Shown in pieces: positions 13,289 through 27,217 of a stretch of 64,000 nt of DNA. Position 1 is the first letter of the stretch; the number at the start of each line of letters is the position of its first letter. The notes beneath the pieces are model-generated. The model saw only the letters and a list, made by a program, of their open reading frames with translations. It was not told the origin of the DNA and made no database searches. The position numbers and the translations under genes were made by a program. Source of the stretch: Spinellus fusiger (lineage: Eukaryota > Mucoromycota > Mucoromycetes > Mucorales > Phycomycetaceae); assembly GCA_025094145.1 (NCBI GenBank), contig JALLLS010000065.1:62001-126000 (forward strand). The letters are read 5' to 3'.

Positions 13289-14477
13289 ATGTCAGTAGTC
13301 ACTTCAGGTATACTCTTCCACGCGTCCATCGATGGCTAATAAAGCATAGTATTTTTCTGGGTTGGATTTCTGGCCGTTGTGCCCTATCTTGCCCTTGTAG
13401 CTTATGGCGCATATGGTTGTAAAGAACAAGACCTGAAGAAGAAATACAATGCCCAGTGGTAAATGACCCACCTACACTTTATTCAGCAGAAAGAAAGAAA
13501 CTAAAGCTCTACGCTGCTTCACTCTATAGGGCACTTGTGACAGGTGGCTCCTCTGGCATTGGTGCTGCTATTGTGCGTAAACTCGCTTCTCAGGGCCTCA
13601 ATGTAGTGATAGCTGCTCTTGATGACGGACTCATGACTTCCTTCAAAGAAGCCATCATGAAAGAATTCCCTCAACGTCAATTCCGTTTTGTTGGTTGTTA
13701 TTTATCAGAGGCCCAAGGACAGACCTACATGCAAGCCATTGAAGAGACTACCCATGATATTGATATTCAGATTCTATGCAACAATGCAGGGTTTATTACT
13801 ACAGGTGCCTTTGCCGACACTGCTCTTAAACGTAGTGTGGCCAATTATCACACCAATGTCACAGCTACTCTGTTGTTATCGCACCACTTCTTGAACCGTA
13901 TGATGAACAAGGGGTTGAAGGGTTTGGTGACATTCACATCAAGCAGTGCTGGTTTCATTCCTAATCCTATGGGTGCTCTTTATGGTAAAATACTTTGTAT
14001 ACTGTGGAATAAGTATGTTTCTATGATTTAACTCTATGATAGCTTCTACCAAGATATTCCTGACCACTTTTGCTGCTTCTTTGGCAGCTGAGCATGCAGA
14101 AGATGGTATTGACATTCTTGTTATAGTAAGTATTCTCTCTTCTTATAGCAAAAGAAAGAACGCGTGTATTCGATCCTAATCTTCTGTTTAAGCACCCTTC
14201 TCCTATCGATTCCAATTTCTACAGCAATGCGGGCAAAATGTCTGCTTTATTATCTGCTCAGAAACTCTCTTCTCCTCCCTCAGTTGTTGCTGACACGTTG
14301 TGTGCCAATGCAGGCAAGGTGGTAGTGGCTGATCAAGGTCCTATTACAGTAGTGATGAAGATTGTGATGACCAAAGTGCTTGATTGGAATGTAATGACTG
14401 AGATAATGAAGTATGGACTTCGTTACAGTGGAGATTACAAGGCAATGAAAGTCAAGCGAGATGTAAAGCAGGATTAA
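13289..14477 (+). CDS. Membrane-anchored short-chain dehydrogenase/reductase
   Basis: Predicted exons 13289-13307, 13350-13458, 13530-13984, 14043-14125 and 14193-14477 give 316 aa. After a short N-terminus, one hydrophobic segment (VGFLAVVPYLALVAYGAYG, residues ~11-29) precedes a Rossmann fold with ALVTGGSSGIGAAI (TGxxxGxG, NAD(P)-binding) and CNNAG. The catalytic set is Ser in TFTSSSAG and Tyr/Lys in LYASTK, with YxxxK joined across the intron at 13985-14042. The architecture resembles ER-anchored 17beta-HSD/3-ketoacyl reductases or 3-ketodihydrosphingosine reductases, so a lipid or sterol ketone substrate is plausible. The first exon codes only six residues and its intron is just 42 nt, so the exact N-terminus is the weakest part of the model. 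Confidence 0.8.
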
Positions 14478-14644
14478 AATAGGGCTATAAAACAGACATT
14501 CAATTACACGTGTGCCTTGTCTTTGTCTATTTCTTTTGTTCACTTTATTCTGGTGAATAAAATGATTTATTCTTGTAGAAGATAACACTCATACTATAGC
14601 CAAAGCTATAGAAAGGATCTATTTGCCTCATACAATCAACTGAA

Positions 14645-14860
14645 ATGAAATTAGAAATGTTGAGATTTGAGGTGGATGTGTATAGAAACACCCTTATCAG
14701 CTACTGCAATCAGTTAGGATTTGGATCTTTTTGTGTATATCACAAGCCAGTCTTGACTGAGAAAAAATACAAAGAGAAAAGGCTTTGTTGGGCAAGAGTG
14801 ATAGCTGTTACACTGGGGACTATGCTAAATAGTGGACATAAGTACCATAGCCAACTATGA
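14645..14860 (+). pseudogene. Tc1-like transposase fragment
   Basis: A 71-codon open stretch encodes LGFGSFCVYHKPVLTEK and then KEKRLCWAR. This is the junction between the HTH region and the catalytic domain in Tc1 transposases, where similar wording is common. No DDE triad or terminal repeats were found around it. It resembles the same region of the degenerate element at 39.7-41.0 kb, so it is most likely an old relic of that family. Confidence 0.6.
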
Positions 14861-15716
14861 TGTTGCATCTATTAATACTGACATAAGGTAGAATAAATCA
14901 ACCATAAATATTCATCACACAATGAAAGATAATCTTATTACCAGTCTTGTTAAACTAATGTTCTTTTCTTGACCTGATCCATTTTACATCATCCCACAAT
15001 ATAGCATTGTATATTCTTAGTCAATTATTAGATAATTTATATATTCAAAGAGAAAAAAAAGTACGAGCTAAAGATAAGTCCACTCATAAAGTATCAGAGT
15101 ATTAAGAAATGCTATGGTAAGCTACTGCAGGTCATATCGTTGAGTTTAGTGGTGATTAACATGGATCTCAGTTTATTCAGCAAAAGATGTTGGATGTGAT
15201 TAAGGATCAGCTTAAGTTGCTTATTAGTAAGATCTGGCTTCATTTATAGTCCCTAAAGAAGTATAATCACGGAAGATGTCTTATTCATAGTAAGTACACT
15301 GCAATGACTTATCAACAACTCATTTTATTTTAATTTAGAAGTAAAAAAAAATTAAGCTGCTTTTGATCCATGCCGACAAGACACTTTGTAAACCCAGTCT
15401 CATGTTACTCCACTGAAAGAAGAGACTCCCTTGAGTAGATTCAAGAAAAACAACAGCCTAAAGTAGGGATGTGTAATGTCTAGTTTACTACAGATACGCC
15501 CAACAGGGAAAGAATGATAGTATTTGTAAGGTTGACTGTCCTATACATGCCTTGATATATCTACATACAACACATATCTATAAAAAAGAGAGCTTCCTCA
15601 TATTAATGGGATACTCTATGTAGCTTTATATAAAATAAAAAATACCACCCCACATACTTTGGTTCTGGTGCTATTTATATGCGTTGATGAAATAAATCAC
15701 TCTCCAACATAGTCCC
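14861..15716. other. Intergenic region without recognisable genes
   Basis: AT-rich sequence downstream of the Tc1 relic. It may contain further decayed transposon sequence, but I could not match any of it to the other copies. No ORF is supported. Confidence 0.4.
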
Positions 15717-16462
15717 TCACCAATAGATTCTCCATTCATTTTGTTGGGATACAGTACAGTAATGTTTCCATAGACGCGTCATTTGAAGAATCGTAGCATA
15801 AGTCTCCCTAGGCATCACGGCATACATTGTTCCCCATAGAAGAGTACATTCAAAGGCAATCTTATGCATAGCAGAAAAAGAAGGGAGTCCAAGGCAGACG
15901 CTCCATGGCAAACCAACAAGCAGAAATGTTTGAAGAAAGAGAAAACTAACACAATAAGAACACAGGCTTCTTACATGTTTTCTTTACCTGTTACGAAGAA
16001 GATCGTACTGGCTGGTGTTGGCCCACATTAGAAAGCAACAAACAGCATAGCCTTGTAGAAGTATTTTATCAGTACCTCTCTATCAATCTCTTCATATAAC
16101 TATACAACCATATGTGTCTTATGTCTTTGTTGGAGAGCATTACCTGGTAATAACCGTAAAAGTTCATTATGTGCTACTGTCAAGCGTTGTGCTATAACAG
16201 ATCTGTTAGCGGTAAGTCCATGTGTACGTAGAACAAGGGAGGGAGGAAAAGAACTCATTATCTGAAGGATAAATCCAATCAAGAAATAGACATAGACTGT
16301 GACAAATCCTACACAGGCCATAGTGACATTGGCTGTGGGATAGGTAGGCACTAGGTTGAGTAGTCTTGGAAGGAGCCATATACGAAGCCATGCACTATTG
16401 ACTATCAAAGGCACTGCTGAGAGAAGCACTGTATACGTGACGAGTACTGTAGTAAGCGACAT
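15717..16462 (-). CDS. Small multi-pass membrane protein, possibly MAPEG-like
   Basis: Exons on the minus strand, 16462-16144, 16051-15988 and 15945-15717, give 203 aa with consistent phases. It has four or more hydrophobic segments. These are an N-terminal one (residues ~4-22), ANVTMACVGFVTVYVYFLIG, GYAVCCFLMWANTSQ and LFLQTFLLVGLPWSVCLG. The soluble stretch AQRLTVAHNELLRLLPGYAV recalls the RAxxAHxNxxExxP region of MAPEG membrane proteins (glutathione/eicosanoid enzymes), but that is a loose resemblance. It could equally be an unrelated family. Its start lies about 180 bp downstream of the AAA ATPase stop on the same strand. Confidence 0.6.
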
Positions 16463-16642
16463 TAGAACAGAGTCTTGTCCTTAGTGTTCTCATGCCCATG
16501 CATGTCAGAAGATGACTTTTTGTTCCTGTTTTCCTCTTGGTGGCTGAAGAGACTGGAGTTGGTCCTTTTACCCACAGCACCGTATAATTTATAATATAGT
16601 TGCTTATTAGTCATAAAACGAGTATTGTATTTGTATTTGTGT

Positions 16643-19134
<2,492 letters not shown>

Positions 19135-19574
19135 GAAGAGGTAGAAAAGGCAGGAAGAAGTGTTGAGTGAAAGTGACAGCCCAATGGATTAAGCACGTGA
19201 TTTATACTACCTTATTCTCGAGAAAAGACTGATCCACCATATCCAAAGGCTATAGCCACCTTTACCCCCTTGTTATTATTTCTTTTTCCTTGTCTGTCTA
19301 TTTTCTACGCCTGTTCCTACATCCATTACAATGGTCTCTCCCTTAATGTGACTTTCTTTATCGACATTGAGAACGTTGCTTGCCTGTGGGTTCTCTTCTC
19401 TTGGAATATCACTGGTAAGGGAGAACTGTACAACCCACCCGCGGATTCAAGAGGAGTCCTCAACGGACGAGTCACACGCTTATTTATTTCTTCACTGCTA
19501 AAATACCACTTTTTTGTTTGCTTGTTTTACTTTGTTGGCTTGTTCTGCTATCTTGTTATTTCTCGACAGTAACC
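19135..19574. promoter_or_regulatory. Divergent promoter region between the AAA ATPase and the Cdc20-like gene
   Basis: This 440-bp gap separates two start codons pointing away from each other. An ORF crosses it on the + strand but has no family resemblance and runs into the Cdc20-like ATG from an upstream non-ATG start, so I treat the gap as regulatory. GACGAGTCACACGC near 19468 resembles the ACGAGT motifs upstream of the PUF and ILV3 genes, a weak observation. Confidence 0.45.
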
Positions 19575-21875
19575 ATGGAATCCAATGATAGTACAAGTCA
19601 GCCCTTGAAGCCTTGGGACATCAGCAACAAGTCTGGAGGTGTCTCTTCCTTCTTTAAGCATCTCCCCAAAACACCTGTCATATCAAAGACTGTCGGTGTA
19701 AAGGCTTATTTACCCACCAAGAAGAGAGTAGAGAAGAGAGAGATAAGCCAGAAAAAAACCGCCATCGCTATTGTTAAAGACCAAGACAATAAGCGACAGA
19801 GCACTATGCTTGATCTTTTAGTTGTCATCAAGAAACGAGAGGGAGTTTCCTCAGAAAAGTCAAGTTCTAATGATACTACAGAACCTGTCTCTGCTGACAC
19901 TACGGAACTTGTCTCTGCTGACACCACCTGTTCATTAGATGAAGACGCGTCTCTCAGTGTAGAAGAAGATCAAACATCTGTCAACTCCCAGGCATCTATC
20001 GACTCCCAGGCAGTGTCTCGCTATGACATACGTATCAAAAGAACCCACTCCTTCACTCAAGTCAGTCCTATCAAAGAGTGGTTGGAGGATTCACAGAAGA
20101 AGAAAAAGGCAAAGCAGATCCAAATGGTAAGCATTATTTTCCTTTTTTTTGTTTTTGTTTACTTTTGATAATAGAATTGTATAGATAGAATAGATAAAAG
20201 AGTATATATTATATATTATATATTAGACACTATATATTAGACATTATATATTAGACATTATATATTAGACATTATATATTAGACATTATATATTATATAT
20301 TATATATTATATATTAGACATTATATATTACATACTACATATTACATACTACATATTACATACTACATACTACATACTACATACTACCACATATTATATC
20401 ACAGATATTCTATACGACAAAATAGACATTAGCTACAAACTGTTCATCATAGACACACATCTCACCCTATACTTTTCTCTCTTTTAATGCATGGACATTA
20501 GAATGACGCTGACCCCACTCCACTCATTACGGATCCCCTTGCACCAACACCCTTAATCGACAGTTCTCTTACCAGTAAAAATACCCCTGTGCCTAGTCAT
20601 AATGAAGCTGTGGCTGCTGCCAGTGGTATTGTCTCCAATGCCAGCATCCTCAGCTACAGTACAAGACCACCAAAGCACACCCGTCAACGCACATTGGCCT
20701 CCTTTAACTTCACAAAAGAGAGAACCGTCAAAAAAGCATCTCGTGTTATCTCTCAAACACCCACCAAGGTGCTCGATGCTCCCTTTATGGTGGATGATTA
20801 CTATCTCAATCTACTCGACTGGTCATGTCATAATGTCGTGGCCATTGCACTAGAGCGTAGTGTCTACCTGTGGAATGCAGAGAGCGGCACCACCACCCTC
20901 CTTGACACTGACTCTGATGAATCTGTCACTTCCCTCATATGGTCTGAGGATGGGACTATGCTGGCAGTGGCAAAGGACAATGGCACAACAGATCTATGGG
21001 ATGCCTACCAAAACACCCGTCTGCGCTCCATGGAGGGGCCCAATTGTCGTGTGGGTGTACTATCATGGGACAAATGCATTGTTTCTGGTGGGGCCCAAAA
21101 TGGCATAATTTATAATCATGATGTCCGTCTAAAGGAACACAAGGTTTCCGAGTGGGCTGGGCATGATGAGGAAGTGTGTGGGCTTGAATGGCGCTCCGAT
21201 GGTGGGTTTCTTGCCAGTGGTGGAAATGATAATCTCATCAATGTATGGGATAACCGGTTCACAACACCCATTATGACACGGCGAGAACATATAAGTGCTG
21301 TAAAGGTAAGCTACTCTTCTATAACAATAAAGGACAATGGGACAATGGGACAATAGACCTTCTATAGAAGTAAGGAAAACAAATGGGGAGGGGAGAGACA
21401 TACTAAAGCTTCCTTCATAAACTCATCTACTTGTGTCAATGATAACTACTAGGCACTTGCATGGTGTCCATGGAATCCAAATATCCTTGCTTCTGGTGGT
21501 GGACGTGATGACAAAAAAATACACTTTTGGGACACCATCAAGAATAAAATAATAACCACCTTCACAGCGGATTCTCAGATTACTTCTTTGCAATGGTCAC
21601 TGCAACACCGAGAAATTGCTTCTACACATGGCATGCCTCATAATAATATTATTGTGTGGGATTATGACACTGGCAATACAATAGCAGACATCAAGGCACA
21701 CGATTCACGTATTCTTCACTCTGCATTGAGTCCAGATGGCGAAGTATTGGCGACTTCTTCAGCAGATGAAAATTTGAAGTTTTGGACTATTTTTGAGCAA
21801 AAAAATACCACACTCCAGGCAAATACAGAGAAAAAGATTGCCAATCGATTAAAAAGAACAGGCAGCCTTCGTTGA
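19575..21875 (+). CDS. Cdc20/Cdh1 (Fizzy) family WD40 protein, divergent
   Basis: Exons 19575-20126, 20502-21305 and 21453-21875 give 592 aa. The start has a good context (AACCATGG). A ~250-aa disordered N-terminus leads to TKVLDAPFMVDDYYLNLLDW, the hallmark entry to the Fizzy-family beta-propeller. WD blades follow, including VYLWNAESGTT, WRSDGGFLASGGNDNLINVW, WCPWNPNILASGGG and LSPDGEVLATSSADENLKFW. Family members recruit substrates to the anaphase-promoting complex. I do not see a DRYIP-type C-box in the N-terminus, and the protein ends in SLR rather than the Ile-Arg tail that docks on the APC. It may therefore be a specialised (for example meiotic, Ama1-like) or modified activator. The first intron carries an AT-rich minisatellite. 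Confidence 0.88.
20203..20399. repeat. AT-rich minisatellite in the Cdc20-like gene's first intron
   Basis: Repeated TATATATTAGACAT-type units are followed by a block of TACATACTACATAT-type units, all inside the intron 20127-20501. The array accounts for about half of the intron length and would be expected to vary in copy number. Confidence 0.85.
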
Positions 21876-23628
21876 ATATCTGCAGATGGAGTTACATGTA
21901 TATTCTTTTGTGCAGTACAGTATTATTTAATAGTAGTGCTTTACTCTTCTATTTTATTCTAGTGTGTGTGTTTATATGTGTGTGGGGGTGTGGGGGTGTG
22001 CATTAGTAGTATTAGTATTAGTATTAGTATTAGCATTAGTATTAGTGGCAGTATTAGTGGCAGTAGTATTCTAGTATGTTGGCTGGAGTAATTGGTATAG
22101 TAGAATGTAATATGTTTTATATATTCATCACTTATTGCATAAATGTAAATAGGATTAAAAACCAACTAATAAAATAAGAAAATAAGAAAACACTCCTCTA
22201 GTACAAAGGGATAAGTGTATTCACGGAAGGAGTACATGTTGTTGTTGTTCTTATTATTATTATTAGTTATGAAATAGATGAGTATTCTATTATAGAAACA
22301 ATAACACTCTTTGAGTCTACTACACTCTAATGACTTTAACAAGCCATCTCTTTTGACGATAATTGTAAACAGTAGATAATGACTATAATCATCATGACTA
22401 TGGACTGACTGTTCTTACTATGAGAAAATAGGTTAGAATATTGAATGCTGTCGGAAAAATGCTTCCGTATCTATCATTGGAGAATGACAGTTTAGTACTC
22501 TGGAATAGACTTCCCTCACTGCACTAAGAACTGGTTTTTCTAACATAGCCAACGACTGATCTAATACCTGTCAATTATAAGACTACTTGTTAGTAATAAT
22601 GAGTACTAATGATAGGTGTAACACTGCTCATAGTACTACAAAGGGTACAACGAATAACAACACCGATCATCATAGCACGAACTGTAACATAAATATAAGG
22701 GATAAAACGATAGGCCATAGTCCATCATCGTTTTCTGTCATGAATGCATACAATAACAGGTTACACTACGGATGAGATATAGGAGACAAGGATCTCGTGT
22801 CATACTCTGCCTAGGAAGCATTGCCTAATAATGTTCTTCTACTCTATATTGATAATAATAATCATAATAATAATAATAATAATAGTAGTAGTAGGAAGAA
22901 GTGGTTTATTCTGTTTCATATAAAATCAATACTCTACAAAACAGCCTCTTCCATAACTACATAGGATTTTGCAGTGTTTGTTATGCTGATGCATGAGTAT
23001 ATTTACAGGGAGATGGGGGATGGGCTACATGACACAAAGAAGTTGTTTTTGTTTATAGCCACTGCATGCAATAATTAAACACAAAATGAGCTCAACAGGT
23101 TCATCTTGCCCATTCAATATATAGTGTTATAGTAGTGTTATAGTAGTGTAGTAGAGTGCCTTGAGTATGTTTGTTATTGCAGAAAAAATAACACAGATAC
23201 TTACTCCACTGCCCTATATTCTTTTCTTTTTTTATCAATAGAAAATACTTCATTCAATGACACTACACCCTAACCAAGTCTTACAATTTTAGTATATTTT
23301 TTTGGAGTCCACTATGGATCGGAGGAAGTATCTGCCATTGACGTAGGACTGATAATAAATGCTGAACAAGGATGACTATTTAGTACAAGGCTTCTGTTTC
23401 TGCTCTCCCACGATGTCACTCGTTTAAGTTAAGATATATTAGAAAAAAGAAAAGTATGTCATCTATTGATGAGTATGTTTGTGTATTCTTTTGTGTGTTC
23501 TTTTCTTTTGTAGATTCTTCTTTTAATTTTGCTTTGGCCTTTTTCTTTCTTTTCCTTTTTCCTATCTAGTTTATAAATATTTAAACTTTTCTTATCTTTC
23601 CTATTTTCCCATTACCTATCTTTCACAT
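21876..23628. other. Intergenic region with simple repeats
   Basis: No gene is supported in this 1.75-kb interval. It holds GTGTG and (ATTAGT)n runs around 21962-22070, TTA/TTG triplet runs near 22240-22265 and an AAT/GTA run at ~22852-22895. A long T-rich block occurs just before the aminotransferase start. Confidence 0.5.
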
Positions 23629-25159
23629 ATGTCTGTGGCTTCAAAAGCTGTTCAGTTTGGAAAACAACATATTGCCAGGGGTATTGGGCGTAGTACTGAA
23701 CTTGTGATTGAGAAGGGAAGAGGCATCTATGTATGGACTGTGGAAGGCAAAAAATATCTTGATCTTACTACTGGCATTGGTGTTACCAACACAGGTAGAG
23801 GGGTGTGGACCATTGAAAAATGATAATAAATAAAGAGAAAAGGCACTCATCTTTATTCTACTAGGCCATTGTCACCCTATAGTGGTAAAAGCAGTGCAGG
23901 AACAGGCAGCCAACTTGTGCCATGGACAAGTAAACATTGTATTCCAAAAACCAATGTTGGATCTTATTGAAAGATTAAAACCAAGAATGCCCTCTCCTAA
24001 ACTCGACACTTTCTTTTTCTGGAATTCTGGTTCTGAGGCTGTGGAGGCAGCTGTTAAGTTGGCAAGACACGCCACTAAGAAGCAGAATATTATTGTTTTT
24101 CAAGGATCTTACCACGGTCGTACTTTTGGTACTATGGCTCTAACCACCTCCAAAACCATCTATGGAGGGGGGTATGGGCCTCTGATGCCCGGAGTTCATG
24201 TTGCACCTTTTCCTTATCACCAGCAATGGGCTGCTTGCAAGGCAGATCCAAAGCAATTCACACCTGAATGGTGTGGCAGAGAATCACTTGATCAACTGGA
24301 GATTCTATTGAAGCAGCGTTCATCTCCTGAAGACACAGCTGCTATTCTTATTGAGCCGATTCAGGGTGAGGGAGGCTATGTGGTGCCTCCAAAAGGTATT
24401 GATTTATTCTTATTCTTATATTTATATTTATAGATATGGATATATATATGAATATGAATAGAACCTATTAACATAGATGTGTAGGTTATCTCAAAGGACT
24501 TCGCGAACTATGTGACAAACACAACATCCTCATGATTTGTGATGAGGTTCAGTCTGGGTTTGGTCGTACAGGAAAAATGTTTGCTGTTGAACATGAAGAT
24601 GTTGTTCCTGATATCTTGGTCATGGCCAAAGGAATTGCTTCTGGCTACCCCTTGTCGTGCATTGTATCCACCAAAGAGCTAATGGACAAGCAGCCACCAG
24701 GATCTATGGGAGGTACTTATGCCGGTAATGCGGTTGCATGTGCTGCTGCCAATGCTACTCTGCGTGTTTTTGATGAAGAGAAATTATTGGATAACTGTAA
24801 TGCCAGGTAAGAAGAATAGATAGAAAAAGAGAGAGAAAGTAGATTCTAATAAAAACAGATCCAAGCAATTTTTCTCTGCCCTTGAAGAAAAGATTCCCTC
24901 TGTTCTTCCAAACGGTGTCACGGTCGACATTCGCGGTCGAGGCTTGATGATTGGCCTTGAGTTTATGGGTGTACCCAGTGGATTTGCTAATGCCATTTTA
25001 AAAGAAGCATTGGAACGTGATACTTTGCTGTTAACAACTTCCATCTACGAGACATTACGCATTATCCCCCCTCTCAACATTACCAAAGAAGAGACAGAGC
25101 TTTCCATTGGGCGAATTACTGCCTCCATTGAAGCTGCTGCCAAGAAGATGAATGCGTAA
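23629..25159 (+). CDS. Class-III PLP aminotransferase, 4-aminobutyrate aminotransferase-like
   Basis: Exons 23629-23794, 23865-24395, 24485-24806 and 24859-25159 give 439 aa, the usual length for the family. Motifs in order: LDLTTGIGVTNTGHCHP, FWNSGSEAVEAAVKLAR, FQGSYHGRTFGTMALT, AAILIEPIQGEGGYVVPP and ICDEVQSGFGRTGKMF, whose Asp binds the PLP pyridine nitrogen. The PLP-binding Lys lies in VMAKGIASGYPLS and is followed by GGTYAGNAVACAAA. The family includes GABA, ornithine and acetylornithine aminotransferases. The sequence pattern fits GABA/omega-amino-acid transaminases best, but substrate cannot be fixed from motifs alone. The N-terminus is slightly basic without a clear mitochondrial presequence, so location is open. 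A dead Tc1-like element inserted about 130 bp beyond the stop. Confidence 0.92.
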
Positions 25160-25291
25160 ACTATCTATGGATGTTGTATTACCTACAGATCTAAAGAGAA
25201 TGAAGTAAAGAATCAATGTTAATGTGCAGAAATGCGTCAAGAAATGTATTATGGAACAATTTAACTTCACTTAGTTAAAATTAAATATATA

Positions 25292-26679
25292 AAGTGACCC
25301 GACAAATGTAATCGATGGTTTTAAATGCATATTTCTTTTTTTTTTTTATTTCTTTTTTTTTAGATTCATACTTTATCTTGATAGTGTTATAACTTTATAA
25401 ATTCATTAGATAAAGACATAAATCTTTCAATGTATAAAGATAAAAGTGTTTAAAATACATAACAATTGTTTTATTACAAGTTTAACTAATAGCCACTATG
25501 GCCATCCTTAGCATCTATGGACTGCCTGGCATCTCCGCCCCATGCTGACAATGAGGGTGTCTGTCACTTGCTTCGATAGTTTACCCCATCCCAGCATCAG
25601 GGCCGCCTCCAACTTCTGTTTGGTGGTATACATCATCCTGTCTTTCCTAATAACCTTTTCTGAGGTGGGCCCATAGATGCTCCATTGGATTGAGGTCAGT
25701 ATTATGAGGGCTAGTAAGGAAGAGTTTTCATCCTCTTTGCTGCCTTCTATTCACGAGTTTCTCTGCTCGTATAGGGTCTAGCATTGTCCTCCTGTAGGTA
25801 GAAACTGACTCCGGGCTTTAGAAGAGAGATTTACTTGAGTTCATGGCAGTAGGCCTCTCCAAGTATCTCAGTGTGCTTGTCGTTTATTCTATCCTCCACT
25901 AAGATCCATCTCCCAACACCTTCTCTACTGAAGCAGCCCCATACCATCACTCCACCACCAAACTTCCTTGTCTTCAGGACAATATTAGGCCCAAAGGCCG
26001 TACCAGGCTGCCTGATGATTTTTGCGCCCCTGTCAAAGCTCATCAGTTTTACCCTGGACTCATCAGACCAAACTATCTGCTGCCACTGCTCAAGCATCCA
26101 ACCAACCTGCTTATGGGCCCACTGGAGCCTTACCTCCATATGTTTCTTGGTGAGATCAGACTTCACCACTAGACTGAATGGATGGGTCCCCATTTCATTG
26201 AGGTACTTCTTTAAGGTATTCTCTAAAACCTTAATAACCATACTTGCCCTAACGGCTTCCTTGGTCTGATGAGAATCACTGACCACTGTTCTTCTCAACC
26301 ACTGGAGGGCCCTGCCATCCAACTTTCTTCGTCGGCCATTCTTGAGAAAAGGCAGAACCAAGCCTGTTTCCTTGTAGTGCTTCACGATGTCCCATACAGT
26401 GTTGCAAAGAACATTGAACATACGAGATGTCTCGGTCAGAGTGTTGTTCAATGTTCAGCACCTCATGGAGAATGGCTATACGAGTCCCAAGGCTTGTCTA
26501 TTTCCCATACATCTCGGGGGTCTTAATGAAGATGTTTACAGTGTTGGGTGAGTGAGACATCATAATAAAAGAAGTGTTATTAAAGAAAGAAAGAAAGAAG
26601 GAAAGAATAATGTCTATTATTTTTGGTATAAAAATATCCCGAAATTTGGAAAAATCTTATTACTTTTTGAGGGTCACTT
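25292..26679 (-). mobile_element. Tc1-like DNA transposon, copy A (inactive)
   Basis: The element is 1,388 bp, bounded by imperfect inverted ends starting AAGTGACCC and flanked by TA (25290-25291 and 26680-26681), the Tc1/mariner target-site rule. The minus strand encodes a 206-residue transposase piece (26451-25831) with an HTH segment and the first catalytic Asp in IVWSDESRVKL. Beyond an in-frame TAA come the second Asp (YLQEDNARPYTS) and, after a frameshift, the Glu region (LNPMEHLWAHLRK). The N-terminal part is also broken. It is therefore a dead copy. Apart from two homopolymer lengths I see no difference from copy B at 32132-33517. Confidence 0.9.
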
Positions 26680-26878
26680 TATATTGATTGGTATATCCTT
26701 TTCACACTCACGGAGTATTAATTTGATAATAATAAAAACTGTAGGTATTGTACAAAACACTCTTCTCTTTATTGAATGAATGTTGGAACTCTATATGTGT
26801 AGAATTCATGAAGTTATAGTCATAGTAAAGCATGATATGAAGATAAAGAAGACCATCCAGATGTTAAATAATTCTATT

Positions 26879-27185
26879 TCAGGTGAGTGTTACTTTACTT
26901 TCTCCTTTGATGTCATAATGAAGAGTGAATTCACTAGTCTTTTGCAATGAAATGTCGTTGGGTGTATCTACCATTCTTTCAGTTGAGATGTAAGAAGAAA
27001 GCATTTCCTCTGCATTGGCAAATGCATCTACAGCATTTTTAAGAAAGTCCTTGTCTTTGAATACTTGTTGAGTTTCCAGTAAGCGATCAAAGTCAGCTAC
27101 TCTTTGCCTTAATGCTTCAAATTGTTTTTCCACCTGTTTTGCTTGTTTTTGCTTTATCATTCTTAACTGTTGTGCTTGTGCTTGT

Positions 27186-27217
<32 letters not shown>

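Noticed and set aside
19270..19572. 100-codon ORF upstream of the Cdc20-like start
   Set aside because: It is hydrophobic and compositionally biased, with no family resemblance, and it overlaps the divergent promoter.
20203..20399. Regularly spaced repeats that might suggest a CRISPR-like array
   Set aside because: The units are contiguous AT-rich minisatellite units without unique spacers, inside a fungal intron.
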